A stretch of 19,573 nucleotides of DNA from Flavobacteriaceae bacterium. GTDB taxonomy: Bacteria; Bacteroidota; Bacteroidia; Flavobacteriales; Flavobacteriaceae. The DNA is taken from assembly GCA_018623655.1 (NCBI GenBank), contig JAAZVG010000011.1:1-19573 (forward strand), in the 5' to 3' direction. The notes under the pieces are model-generated. The model searched no databases. It was not told where the DNA came from and saw nothing but the letters and a program-made list of their open reading frames with translations. Positions 1 through 7,931 of the stretch are shown here, piece after piece. A program made the translations under genes and the position numbers. How positions within the stretch are numbered: the stretch's first letter is position 1; the number at the start of each line of letters is the position of its first letter.

Positions 1-1761
1 AGACAGGGAATGAAGGCGAATTTCACCGTTACCTCTGGTCCTATTTTTGAAAATGAAACCACGCTTTTTGAGCACTGGGTAAATGGTCATAAACACCTTT
101 ATGAGGATCTAAATACTCCCGATGTGCGAGGTAAGTATAACCTTAGCTTCAATGGACAGGAAATAGAGCTAAATATTACAGGTAGCTTAGAAAAACCAAA
201 AGTTGATGCTTCAAGATCAGATGAAAAACTTAAGGTGAAATCAAGTTACGCAAACTACTGGTTAAGTGTTAGCATATCAGATCGTCTCGGACAACTTTAC
301 AGAGCGAACCTTAAAAAAGAAGGCGAATTACTGAGTGGTCGGTTAATTGATGAAAACGGCTCCTCTTTCCGTATTGCAATGGCAGCGACAGGGGTAACTT
401 CTGCAACTGGAAAAAAGCATTCCAAAAACGCTGCGAATTATGAGCTACAAAACAGATACCCTAATGTAGGTCACGGATATTCTGAGCGTCCTCAGTCTGA
501 AGAACTTCTATTTAAAAACGCCACTGTGTGGACAGGTACAGAAATTCTTGAAAACACTGATGTTCATATCAAATCAGGAAAGATTCAGAAAATAGGTAAA
601 GACTTGAAGGCAAGATCTGTTCGAGTAATCGATGCCACGGGCAAACACCTCACGGCTGGAATCATCGATGAACATACCCACATCGCCGCCCTAGCGATTA
701 ACGAAGGTGGACATAACTCTTCAGCAGAAGTACGTATGTCAGATGTGGTAGACCCAACAGACCTAGACATTTACAGAAATCTAGCCGGAGGTGTTACCTC
801 GGCACAGCTTCTTCACGGTTCAGCCAACCCGATTGGAGGCCAATCAGCAATCTTAAGATTAAAGTGGGGGGCTACCGCTGATGAGATGTTGTTCAAGGAA
901 GCTCCAGGTTTTATCAAGTTCGCTCTCGGTGAAAATGTGAAACAATCTAACTGGGGGTCAAATTCAAGATTTCCTCAAACACGCATGGGAGTTGAACAAG
1001 TCTTTACCGACTATTTTACTAGAGGTAAAGAATACCTTGCCAAGAAAAAGAGCAAACAACCTTATAGAATAGACGAAGAATTAGAAACCATTGGAGAAAT
1101 TTTAGAATCTAAAAGATTCATCTCAAGTCACTCTTACGTTCAGAGTGAAATTAACATGCTAATGAAGGTGGCTGAAAGGTTCAATATCAGAGTCAATACA
1201 TTTACCCACATTTTAGAGGGTTATAAAGTAGCCGATAAAATGGCCGAGCACGGTGTAGGTGGATCCACCTTCAGCGATTGGTGGGCCTACAAATATGAAG
1301 TAAAAGATGCTATTCCTTATAACGCCGCTATAATGGCTTCTCAAGGAGTAACTGTGGCTATAAACTCTGATGACGCTGAAATGTCGCGTAGACTAAATCA
1401 AGAGGCAGCAAAGACAGTTAAATACGGAGGGGTTTCTGAGCTCGAGGCATGGAAAATGGTCACCCTAAACCCTGCCAAATTACTTCATATTAATCACAAG
1501 GTTGGGAGTATTGAAGTAGGTAAAGATGCAGATGTTGTTTTATGGAGCGGACATCCACTTTCGGTATACAGCAAAGCCGAAAAAACGCTTATTGAAGGTG
1601 CTACTTATTTCGATATAGAAAAGGATAAAGAAATTCAAGCTAGCATAAAAAAGGAGCGAATGGAACTTACAAAATTAATGCTAAAGGTAAAGGCTTCTGG
1701 CGCAGAAGTGATTCGCCCAATTCAAAACAAAAAAGAACGTTTCACCTGTGATACGCTATAA
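1..1761 (+). CDS. Amidohydrolase family protein, 5'-truncated by window edge
   Basis: The reading frame is open from the first base, so the real start is probably upstream; the ATG at base 10 is unlikely to be the native start because the first 150 or so residues read as the middle of a larger protein. Numbering from that ATG, residues about 168-583 form an amidohydrolase-superfamily (imidazolonepropionase-like) metal hydrolase domain. The visible ligands are the HTH motif (H222, H224), H374 in SSHSY, H400 in FTHILEGYK and D454 in NSDDAE, followed by the usual C-terminal NPAKLL...GSIEVGKDADVVLW segment. The metal site therefore looks intact. Flavobacterial relatives are often about 1000 residues long with a second, poorly conserved amidohydrolase-like half at the N-terminus, which would lie outside the window. 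Substrate unknown; family members hydrolyse cyclic amides or dipeptides. It is followed 19 bases later by a second amidohydrolase-like gene, so the two probably share one transcript. Confidence 0.9.
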   Translation, partial: RQGMKANFTVTSGPIFENETTLFEHWVNGHKHLYEDLNTPDVRGKYNLSFNGQEIELNITGSLEKPKVDASRSDEKLKVKSSYANYWLSVSISDRLGQLYRANLKKEGELLSGRLIDENGSSFRIAMAATGVTSATGKKHSKNAANYELQNRYPNVGHGYSERPQSEELLFKNATVWTGTEILENTDVHIKSGKIQKIGKDLKARSVRVIDATGKHLTAGIIDEHTHIAALAINEGGHNSSAEVRMSDVVDPTDLDIYRNLAGGVTSAQLLHGSANPIGGQSAILRLKWGATADEMLFKEAPGFIKFALGENVKQSNWGSNSRFPQTRMGVEQVFTDYFTRGKEYLAKKKSKQPYRIDEELETIGEILESKRFISSHSYVQSEINMLMKVAERFNIRVNTFTHILEGYKVADKMAEHGVGGSTFSDWWAYKYEVKDAIPYNAAIMASQGVTVAINSDDAEMSRRLNQEAAKTVKYGGVSELEAWKMVTLNPAKLLHINHKVGSIEVGKDADVVLWSGHPLSVYSKAEKTLIEGATYFDIEKDKEIQASIKKERMELTKLMLKVKASGAEVIRPIQNKKERFTCDTL

Positions 1762-1780
1762 TCAGATAAAGAAGACTATT

Positions 1781-3070
1781 ATGAGATTAATACTTACACT
1801 TTGTTTGAGCGTCGCCTTTTCGGTTAACGCGCAACAAACACCGGCAGATATTCAAAAAGAAGCCATTGCTATTGAAGGCGCTACTATACACACTGGAACA
1901 GGTGAGGTTATTCAAAATGGTTTGATCATTTTCGAAAACGGAGTTATTAATTATTCAGGGAAAGCTGATGCAAAAATAGCTCGTCCAAAGAAAGTAATTA
2001 ATGCTAGTGGAAAACACGTTTATCCTGGTTTTATTGTCCCTACAAAAAGTCTAGGACTTGTCGAAATCGATGCCGTACGAGCATCAGATGATGAAGATGA
2101 AATTGGGGAATACATACCTCATGTCCGTTCATTAATTGCTTATAATGCCGAATCACAGGTAGTTGAATCGCTAAGACAAAATGGGATTCTAATAGGTCAG
2201 ATTACTCCTCAAGGAGGCACTATTTCAGGAAGTTCCTCAATCGTTCAATTTGATGCTTGGAATTGGGAAGATGCGGCTATTAAAGCCGATGACGGAATTC
2301 ATCTCCGTTGGCCTTCAACCCTGCGAAGGGGACGTTGGTGGATCGGTGAACCAAGAGGATATCAACCCAATAAAAACTACTTAAAGCAATGGAGTGGGAT
2401 TATCGAATTTTTACAAGAAGCAAAAGCCTATAATCAAGCGCCTCCAAAAACTACACATCTACCCTATGCCGCAACGAAAGGACTATTTGACGGTAAACAA
2501 CGTCTCTATGTTACTGCAGATGGTGAGCGTGAAATAGTTGATGCTGTAACTGAATTAGAACGAATAGGTGTAAAAAACATCGTTATCGTCGGTGGATATT
2601 TTGCAGAAAAACAAATAGACCTTTTAAAGTCTAAATCGATACCAGTTCTAGTGCATAACCCACACAATTTACCCAATCTCGATGATGACGCTTACGACTT
2701 CGTTTACGGCTTAGCAGCAAGGTTACATCAGGCAGGTCTTCTTGTCGGAATTCAAAATGCTTCTAAAGCTAATTTCCAAGTCCGAAACCTCCCTTTCTAC
2801 GCTGGACACAGCGTCGGATACGGACTTAGCAAAGAAGAAGCGCTTGCATTAATTTCTTCGAATACTGCAAAAATTTTAGGTATTGATGACAAATACGGCA
2901 CACTTGAAAGTGGAAAAAATGCAACATTATTTATCTCTGAAGGAGACGCACTAGATATGCGTACCAATCAACTTTCCAATGCTTTTATTGATGGTAGAGA
3001 GATTTCTCTTGAAACCCATCAAACCAAACTTTGGAAACGATACCAAGAAAAATATAGTCGACAAGATTAA
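1781..3070 (+). CDS. Secreted amidohydrolase-like protein, probably lacking the metal site
   Basis: About 429 residues. I chose the ATG at 1781 because it begins a clean signal peptide (MRLILTLCLSVAFSVNAQ), whereas the in-frame ATG at 1748 lies inside the previous gene and would put charged residues before the signal. The fold is recognisable from the N-terminal beta-sandwich segment (IEGATIHTGTGEVIQNGLIIF) and the C-terminal SSNTAKILGIDDKYGTLESGKNATLFI segment. Where active relatives carry the HxH metal ligands after 'PG' the sequence reads YPGFIVPTKSLGL (residues 81 onward), and I cannot find the later His and Asp ligands in their usual settings either. It therefore looks like a non-catalytic or altered partner of the intact enzyme encoded just upstream. 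The export signal places it in the periplasm or outer envelope. The paired arrangement suggests a heteromeric complex, but this is inference. Confidence 0.85.
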   Translation: MRLILTLCLSVAFSVNAQQTPADIQKEAIAIEGATIHTGTGEVIQNGLIIFENGVINYSGKADAKIARPKKVINASGKHVYPGFIVPTKSLGLVEIDAVRASDDEDEIGEYIPHVRSLIAYNAESQVVESLRQNGILIGQITPQGGTISGSSSIVQFDAWNWEDAAIKADDGIHLRWPSTLRRGRWWIGEPRGYQPNKNYLKQWSGIIEFLQEAKAYNQAPPKTTHLPYAATKGLFDGKQRLYVTADGEREIVDAVTELERIGVKNIVIVGGYFAEKQIDLLKSKSIPVLVHNPHNLPNLDDDAYDFVYGLAARLHQAGLLVGIQNASKANFQVRNLPFYAGHSVGYGLSKEEALALISSNTAKILGIDDKYGTLESGKNATLFISEGDALDMRTNQLSNAFIDGREISLETHQTKLWKRYQEKYSRQD

Positions 3071-3074
3071 ATGT

Positions 3075-3103
3075 ATCGAGCCTCAAAGGAGGCTCGATTT
3101 ATT
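3075..3103 (+). terminator. Rho-independent terminator after the amidohydrolase pair
   Basis: A perfect 10-bp stem (atcgagcctc at 3075-3084 with gaggctcgat at 3089-3098) with the 4-base loop aaag is followed by the T-rich tail ttattt. It starts 4 bases after the amidohydrolase stop codon and ends only 8 bases before the ATG of the methyltransferase gene, so it also occupies that gene's leader. Confidence 0.85.
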
Positions 3104-3111
3104 TCTGCAGC

Positions 3112-3903
3112 ATGCAAGTAATTAGCAGTCCACATAATAAGATTATAAAAGACCTCATTGCACTTTCTGAAAAGTCAAAATTTCGAAAACAACGAGGACT
3201 ATTTGTAATAGAAGGAAAACGTGAATTTGAGATAGCACTAAAATCTGGTTATGAATTACAGACTGCATTCGTTCAGCCAGAATTATTGGGTAAACCTTTT
3301 CTTTTGGAGCAACTAGAGACCCAATCATGTTTCGAGGTGACTACCGAGCTCTATTCTAGGATTGCATATCGCGGATCAACCGAAGGAATTGTATCTATTT
3401 TCAAACAAAAAGATCATTCACTCACCAACTATAAATTACCAGAAACACCTCCCTTATTTTTAGTCTTGGAAAGTATCGAAAAACCAGGTAATCTGGGAGC
3501 TATTTTTAGATCGGCAGATGCAGCTAATATCGAGGCAGTAATTATTACTGAACCCGTTGTCGATCTTTATAACCCGAATTGTTTAAGATCAAGCTTAGGT
3601 TGCGTTCTAAGTATACCCTCTATCGTCTGCGAAACAAAAGAGCTCCAATTATTTTTTAAAAAACACCAAATTCAATCCTTTGCAGCAACGCTTCAAAACG
3701 CAAACAGTTATCTAGAACAGAATTACACCAGTCCCACAGCCTTTATTGTAGGCTCAGAAGCTAAAGGTTTGAAAAATTTTTGGCGAGAAAATGCAACTCA
3801 AAATATAGTTATACCTATGCGAGGAGCTATTGATTCAATGAATGTATCAGTTGCCGCATCAATACTGCTATTCGAGGCCATTCGCCAGCGAAGTAGTCTT
3901 TGA
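3112..3903 (+). CDS. TrmH/SpoU-family RNA 2'-O-methyltransferase
   Basis: A 263-residue SPOUT-class enzyme that transfers a methyl group from S-adenosylmethionine to a ribose 2'-OH in rRNA or tRNA. Residues 1-100 match the small substrate-binding domain of the RlmB/TsnR type (SSPHNKIIKDL, then FVIEGKREFEIAL). The catalytic knotted domain shows all three SPOUT motifs: ESIEKPGNLGAIFRSADA (120-137, with N127 and R133), VGSEAKGL (213-220) and IPMRGAIDSMNVSVAASILLFE (from 234). Length is normal for the family. The exact nucleotide target cannot be told from sequence; RlmB-like 23S rRNA modification is one option. A terminator hairpin ends 8 bases upstream, so expression depends on readthrough or on a promoter inside the hairpin region. 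The (p)ppGpp synthetase gene follows after 31 bases. Confidence 0.92.
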   Translation: MQVISSPHNKIIKDLIALSEKSKFRKQRGLFVIEGKREFEIALKSGYELQTAFVQPELLGKPFLLEQLETQSCFEVTTELYSRIAYRGSTEGIVSIFKQKDHSLTNYKLPETPPLFLVLESIEKPGNLGAIFRSADAANIEAVIITEPVVDLYNPNCLRSSLGCVLSIPSIVCETKELQLFFKKHQIQSFAATLQNANSYLEQNYTSPTAFIVGSEAKGLKNFWRENATQNIVIPMRGAIDSMNVSVAASILLFEAIRQRSSL

Positions 3904-3930
3904 TAAAGCCCTACAGATTTACTAACTTTA
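3899..3930 (+). promoter_or_regulatory. Candidate Bacteroidota-type promoter for the (p)ppGpp synthetase gene
   Basis: TTTG at 3899-3902, overlapping the methyltransferase stop codon, is followed after 20 bases by TAACTTTA (3923-3930). This is one base off the Bacteroidota -7 consensus TAnnTTTG. The start site would fall at or within a few bases of the ATG at 3935, implying a leaderless or nearly leaderless mRNA. The spacing and match are suggestive, not proof. Confidence 0.4.
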
Positions 3931-3934
3931 TTTT

Positions 3935-6154
3935 ATGTTAACTGATAAGGAGCTCGAATTAGAAGGTAAAGCGATCGTTCAGAGATATAAAGATCTCTTG
4001 AGAACGAGCTATCAGGCTTTGTCTGAAGAAGATAAAAGCCAAATAAGGCTTGCCTTTGAAGTTGCTGTTGATGCTCATCAAGACCAGAGAAGAAAATCGG
4101 GAGAAGCTTACATTTTTCATCCAATCGCAGTGGCTCAAATAGTAGCACAAGAAATTGGACTAGACGCAACAAGCATTATAGCGGCATTACTTCACGATGT
4201 CGTCGAAGACAGTGATTATACACTGGAATATATTGAAGAGCACTTTGGCCCTAACGTTGCGCGTATTGTTAATGGCCTAACCAAGATCGCTGGCCTTAAA
4301 AAGGATATGAATAATTATAGTCTTCAAGCGGAGAACTTCAGAAAGATGCTTCTTACGCTCAATGAAGATGTTCGCGTGATTCTGATTAAAATTGCCGATC
4401 GCTATCACAATATGTTGACTCTAGAGTCAATGCGCCCCGATAAACGAGAAAAAATCGCTTCAGAGACGCTTTATATCTATGCCCCTTTGGCTCATCGAGT
4501 TGGGCTTTACAATATTAAAATGGTTCTCGAAGACTTAGCATTAAAATATACTCAACCAGAGGTTTTTGAAAGAATTCAGAGTCAAATAAGATCCCAAGCC
4601 GATTACAATCAACAGTATATCGAAAATTTCAAGGATACCATTGAAGACACTTTGAAGAAAGAGCATATCAGCTTTGAAGTCAAAGGACGTATGAAATCGG
4701 TTCATAGTATCCATCGAAAAATGCTAGCTCAAAATGTAAGTTTTGATGAAATTTACGATAAGTTCGCCGTTCGAATTATTTACCGTGCAAAACCTGAAGA
4801 AGAGAAATTCTTAGCATGGAAGATTTATTCTGTAATTACCGACTATTTCACCCCTAACCCCGTTAGATTAAGAGATTGGATTACCTCACCAAAAAGTACG
4901 GGATATGAGGCCCTCCATATAACCGTAATGGGGCCTAATAGAAAGTGGGTGGAAGTTCAAATTCGATCGGAACGAATGCACGAGATTGCTGAAAAGGGTT
5001 ATGCGGCGCATTATAAGTATAAGCATGGGGAACAAAAAAATGGAGGAATTGATATCTGGCTCAATCGATTACAAGAAGCATTAGAAAACTCAAACGGTAA
5101 CGCTGTAGACTTTGTGGAAGAGTTTAAGCTAAATCTCTACTCTGATGAAATCTTTGTTTTTACTCCAGCGGGTGACCTTATTTCTCTACCAAAAGATGCG
5201 ACTCCTCTTGATTTTGCCTTTTATGTTCACACCGAAGTCGGAATGAAAACTCGAGGAGCACGAGTAAACAATAAACTCGTCCCACTGAGTACTTCTCTGC
5301 AAAGTGGAGATCAAGTAGAGATCATTACCTCGGAAAACGCTAAACCTACAACAGCTTGGTTAGATTACTGCAAAACCGCTAAAGCCTTATCTAAAATTCG
5401 ATCTAGTCTTAAAGCTGAAAAGAAATCAGTGGCCGATGGAGGCAAAGAAATACTAAGGCGAAAATTACGTACCCAAAAAATAAAGTGGAACGAAGAAACT
5501 GTGAATAAACTCGTCAATCACTTTAAACTTAAAACGTCACAAGATTTATTTTATCGAGTAGCTACGGGCACGATTACAAATAGTATGATTAAGTCATTTG
5601 CCTCTCGTTATCACAATGCATTAATCAGTTTTTTCACTTCTAAACTACAGCGAGGAAATAAACCAGTAGAGGGTATTAATGGCGACAATGAGCTAAGCAC
5701 CAAGCTTGACATGCTCGTTTTTGGAGATGAAGAAGAACGACTGAATTATTCTCTAACTACCGAGTGTTGCAAGCCTATACCTGGTGATGAAGTATTTGGG
5801 TTCTTAACGGTTAATGACGGAATTAAAGTTCATAAAAAAAATTGCCCAAATGCGGTATCACTGCAATCCAAGTTTGCCTATCGCATAATGAAAGCTCGCT
5901 GGATAGATTCAACTCAAGAAGATTTTTATGCCGACATCAATATTAGCGGTATTGATAAATTAGGTCTTGTAAATAGTGTAACCCAAGTAATTTCAGATCA
6001 AATGCATGTAGGTATGAAGTCCCTTCAGTTTTCAGAGAAAGGTGGAACCTTCTCAGGAAGTATTCGTGTAATCGTAAAGAATAATGAAACGCTTCAAAAA
6101 CTTATTAACAAACTGAAGAAAATCAATGGAGTAGATAGGGTAATTCGTACTTAA
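3935..6154 (+). CDS. Bifunctional (p)ppGpp synthetase/hydrolase (Rel/SpoT)
   Basis: A full-length long RelA/SpoT homologue of 739 residues that makes and degrades the stringent-response alarmone (p)ppGpp in the cytosol. The N-terminal HD hydrolase is intact: RRKSG at 52-56, H62, the HD pair H87-D88 in LLHDVVED, and D155/N159 in IADRYHN. The synthetase domain (about 240-365) carries RLRDWITSPKSTGYEALH (311-328) and VEVQIR (339-344). The RLRD tetrad is a conservative form of the RxKD motif of bifunctional enzymes, not the ExDD of synthetase-only RelA. The regulatory half has a TGS domain (about 404-465, DEIFVFTPAGDLISLPKDAT), a zinc-finger-like region with CC and C (TTECCKPIPGDEV...HKKNCPNA) and a C-terminal ACT domain (about 665-739). 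It is probably the main alarmone enzyme of this cell. Its downstream neighbours are fur and purA, and PurA is a known inhibition target of (p)ppGpp. Confidence 0.97.
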   Translation: MLTDKELELEGKAIVQRYKDLLRTSYQALSEEDKSQIRLAFEVAVDAHQDQRRKSGEAYIFHPIAVAQIVAQEIGLDATSIIAALLHDVVEDSDYTLEYIEEHFGPNVARIVNGLTKIAGLKKDMNNYSLQAENFRKMLLTLNEDVRVILIKIADRYHNMLTLESMRPDKREKIASETLYIYAPLAHRVGLYNIKMVLEDLALKYTQPEVFERIQSQIRSQADYNQQYIENFKDTIEDTLKKEHISFEVKGRMKSVHSIHRKMLAQNVSFDEIYDKFAVRIIYRAKPEEEKFLAWKIYSVITDYFTPNPVRLRDWITSPKSTGYEALHITVMGPNRKWVEVQIRSERMHEIAEKGYAAHYKYKHGEQKNGGIDIWLNRLQEALENSNGNAVDFVEEFKLNLYSDEIFVFTPAGDLISLPKDATPLDFAFYVHTEVGMKTRGARVNNKLVPLSTSLQSGDQVEIITSENAKPTTAWLDYCKTAKALSKIRSSLKAEKKSVADGGKEILRRKLRTQKIKWNEETVNKLVNHFKLKTSQDLFYRVATGTITNSMIKSFASRYHNALISFFTSKLQRGNKPVEGINGDNELSTKLDMLVFGDEEERLNYSLTTECCKPIPGDEVFGFLTVNDGIKVHKKNCPNAVSLQSKFAYRIMKARWIDSTQEDFYADINISGIDKLGLVNSVTQVISDQMHVGMKSLQFSEKGGTFSGSIRVIVKNNETLQKLINKLKKINGVDRVIRT

Positions 6155-6196
6155 TTTTGACCTACTTTTACACTTCGGATTTTCTCGAAAAAAATT

Positions 6197-6646
6197 ATGG
6201 ATTCATCCAATAACCAAGAAATAGTTAAGCAGGTTTTTACCAAATTCTTAGAAGAAAATGGTCATCGGAAGACACCGGAACGCTACGCTATACTTCATGA
6301 AATCTATAATAGTGAAGATCATTTCGACGTCGAGTCACTCTACTTTAAAATGAAACAAAAGAATTACCGTGTTTCTAGAGCAACCTTATACAATACCATC
6401 GAATTATTATTAGAATGTAAACTCGTTCGAAAACATCTTTTCGGAACTGGTCAAGCACATTACGAAAAATCATATTTCGACAGACAACACGACCACGTAA
6501 TCTTGACGGACACTGGAGAAGTTATGGAATTTTGTGATCCAAGAATTCAATCAATAAAGCAAACGATAGAGGAAGTCTTCGATATCAAAATCAATAATCA
6601 CTCACTGTACTTTTACGGTGAGCGAAAATCATCATCAAAAGAATAA
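6197..6646 (+). CDS. Fur-family metal-responsive transcriptional repressor
   Basis: 149 residues. The winged-helix DNA-binding domain is clear (GHRKTPERYAILHEIY, then NYRVSRATLYNTIELLLECKLVRK at about 56-79). The dimerisation/metal domain keeps the regulatory ligands: H42 in DHFD, H88 and E90 in AHYEKS, and H98/H100 in QHDHV. The structural zinc cysteines are absent: where typical Fur has HDHLICLDCG this protein has HDHVILTDTG, with L103 and T106 in place of the two cysteines. It probably represses iron (or zinc/peroxide) genes, but the metal cannot be decided from sequence. It lies 42 bases after the (p)ppGpp synthetase gene and 10 bases before purA, so it is probably co-transcribed with them. 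The rel-fur-purA order recurs, to my knowledge, in many Flavobacteriales. Confidence 0.93.
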   Translation: MDSSNNQEIVKQVFTKFLEENGHRKTPERYAILHEIYNSEDHFDVESLYFKMKQKNYRVSRATLYNTIELLLECKLVRKHLFGTGQAHYEKSYFDRQHDHVILTDTGEVMEFCDPRIQSIKQTIEEVFDIKINNHSLYFYGERKSSSKE

Positions 6647-6656
6647 ACGAGCAACT

Positions 6657-7931
6657 ATGGTAGATTTATTACTCGGTCTTCAATGGGGAGACGAGGGAAA
6701 AGGAAAAATTGTTGACGTAAGAACATCAAATTACGATATCATCGCAAGATTTCAGGGAGGTCCAAATGCTGGCCACACCTTAGAGTTTGACGGCAACAAA
6801 CATGTTCTCCACACTATTCCTTCAGGGATCTTTCACGAAAACGCGAAAAATGTGGTAGGTAATGGTGTTGTTATCGACCCTGTAATTTTCGCTAAAGAGC
6901 TAGAAAAACTAGTGCCATATGGCATGAATCTATCTGAAAAACTACTTATCTCAAGAAAAGCACATTTAATTCTTCCTACACATAGACTTCTCGATGCCGC
7001 TTCAGAAGCTGCTAAAGGAAGTAAGAAAATTGGTTCTACCCTCAAAGGTATAGGACCTACATATATGGATAAAACAGGTCGAAATGGTATCAGAGTCGGA
7101 GATCTTGAATTCTCAGATTGGAAAAATCGTTATCGTCAACTTGCTGATAAGCATTTACAAATGATTGAAAATTACCATGTAGCCATTGATTTCGATTTGG
7201 ATGCGCTCGAAAAAGAGTTTTTTAGTGCGGTAGAAGTATTGATCTCACTACCACTGATCGATAGTGAAGAATACTTTGCAGAGGCCCAAAAACAAGGGAA
7301 GAAAATTTTAGCTGAAGGGGCGCAAGGCTCACTTTTAGATATTGACTTTGGAACTTATCCATTTGTAACCTCGTCAAATACGACGGCTGCCGGTGCGTGT
7401 ACCGGTCTAGGCATCGCTCCGAATAAGATTGAAAATGTGATCGGTATTTTTAAAGCTTATACTACACGTGTGGGTAGCGGTCCATTTCCCACAGAACTTT
7501 TTGATACTGATGGAGAGACTTTAGGTCGAGTAGGTAATGAATTTGGAGCTACCACCGGGAGACCAAGAAGATGTGGTTGGATCGATCTAGTCGCCCTTAA
7601 ATATGCCATAACTATTAATGGGGTAACTGAGCTAAATATGATGAAAGCCGATGTACTCAGTGGATTTGAACAGATTAAAGTTTGTACCCACTACGAATAC
7701 AACGGAGAAAAAATTGCCCATCTCCCCTATGATATTGACTCTAAATATGTAAAACCAGTTTACGAGACATTAGAAGGATGGCATGAAGATTTAACCGAGA
7801 TCAAAAGTGCAGAGGACTTACCACAGGCGCTAAATAACTACATAGCGTATCTCGAAAGAGAGCTTGAAGTTCCTATCACTGTGGTTTCAGTTGGTCCAGA
7901 TCGAACTCAGACCTTATTTAGAAAAGGATGA
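6657..7931 (+). CDS. purA: Adenylosuccinate synthase
   Basis: 424 residues, the normal PurA length. It catalyses IMP + aspartate + GTP to adenylosuccinate, the first committed step from IMP to AMP. The start at 6657 (MVDLLLGLQWGDEGKGK) is preferred over the in-frame ATG at 6618, which lies inside fur and would add a tail not found in the family. Visible motifs are the P-loop-like GDEGKGK (residues 11-17), GGPNAGHT, VGNGVVIDP, the STLKGIGPTYMDK loop, AEGAQGSLLDIDFGTYPFVTSSN, the IMP/GTP-binding GRVGNEFGATTGRPRRCGW, and VGPDRTQT near the C-terminus. All catalytic segments appear intact. Its stop codon overlaps the start of the next gene by the 4-base ATGA, which implies translational coupling. 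Confidence 0.98.
   Translation: MVDLLLGLQWGDEGKGKIVDVRTSNYDIIARFQGGPNAGHTLEFDGNKHVLHTIPSGIFHENAKNVVGNGVVIDPVIFAKELEKLVPYGMNLSEKLLISRKAHLILPTHRLLDAASEAAKGSKKIGSTLKGIGPTYMDKTGRNGIRVGDLEFSDWKNRYRQLADKHLQMIENYHVAIDFDLDALEKEFFSAVEVLISLPLIDSEEYFAEAQKQGKKILAEGAQGSLLDIDFGTYPFVTSSNTTAAGACTGLGIAPNKIENVIGIFKAYTTRVGSGPFPTELFDTDGETLGRVGNEFGATTGRPRRCGWIDLVALKYAITINGVTELNMMKADVLSGFEQIKVCTHYEYNGEKIAHLPYDIDSKYVKPVYETLEGWHEDLTEIKSAEDLPQALNNYIAYLERELEVPITVVSVGPDRTQTLFRKG

Noticed and set aside
3933..4172. Minus-strand open frames opposite the start of the (p)ppGpp synthetase gene
   Set aside because: Antisense to the conserved HD domain; no promoter or family support.
6163..6170. TACTTTTA before fur as a promoter -7 element
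   Set aside because: One mismatch to TAnnTTTG but no TTG at a sensible distance upstream; fur can be served by the upstream transcript.
6618..6656. Upstream ATG of purA giving 13 extra residues
   Set aside because: It overlaps fur and adds a hydrophilic tail; family members start at MVDLLLGLQWGDEGKGK.
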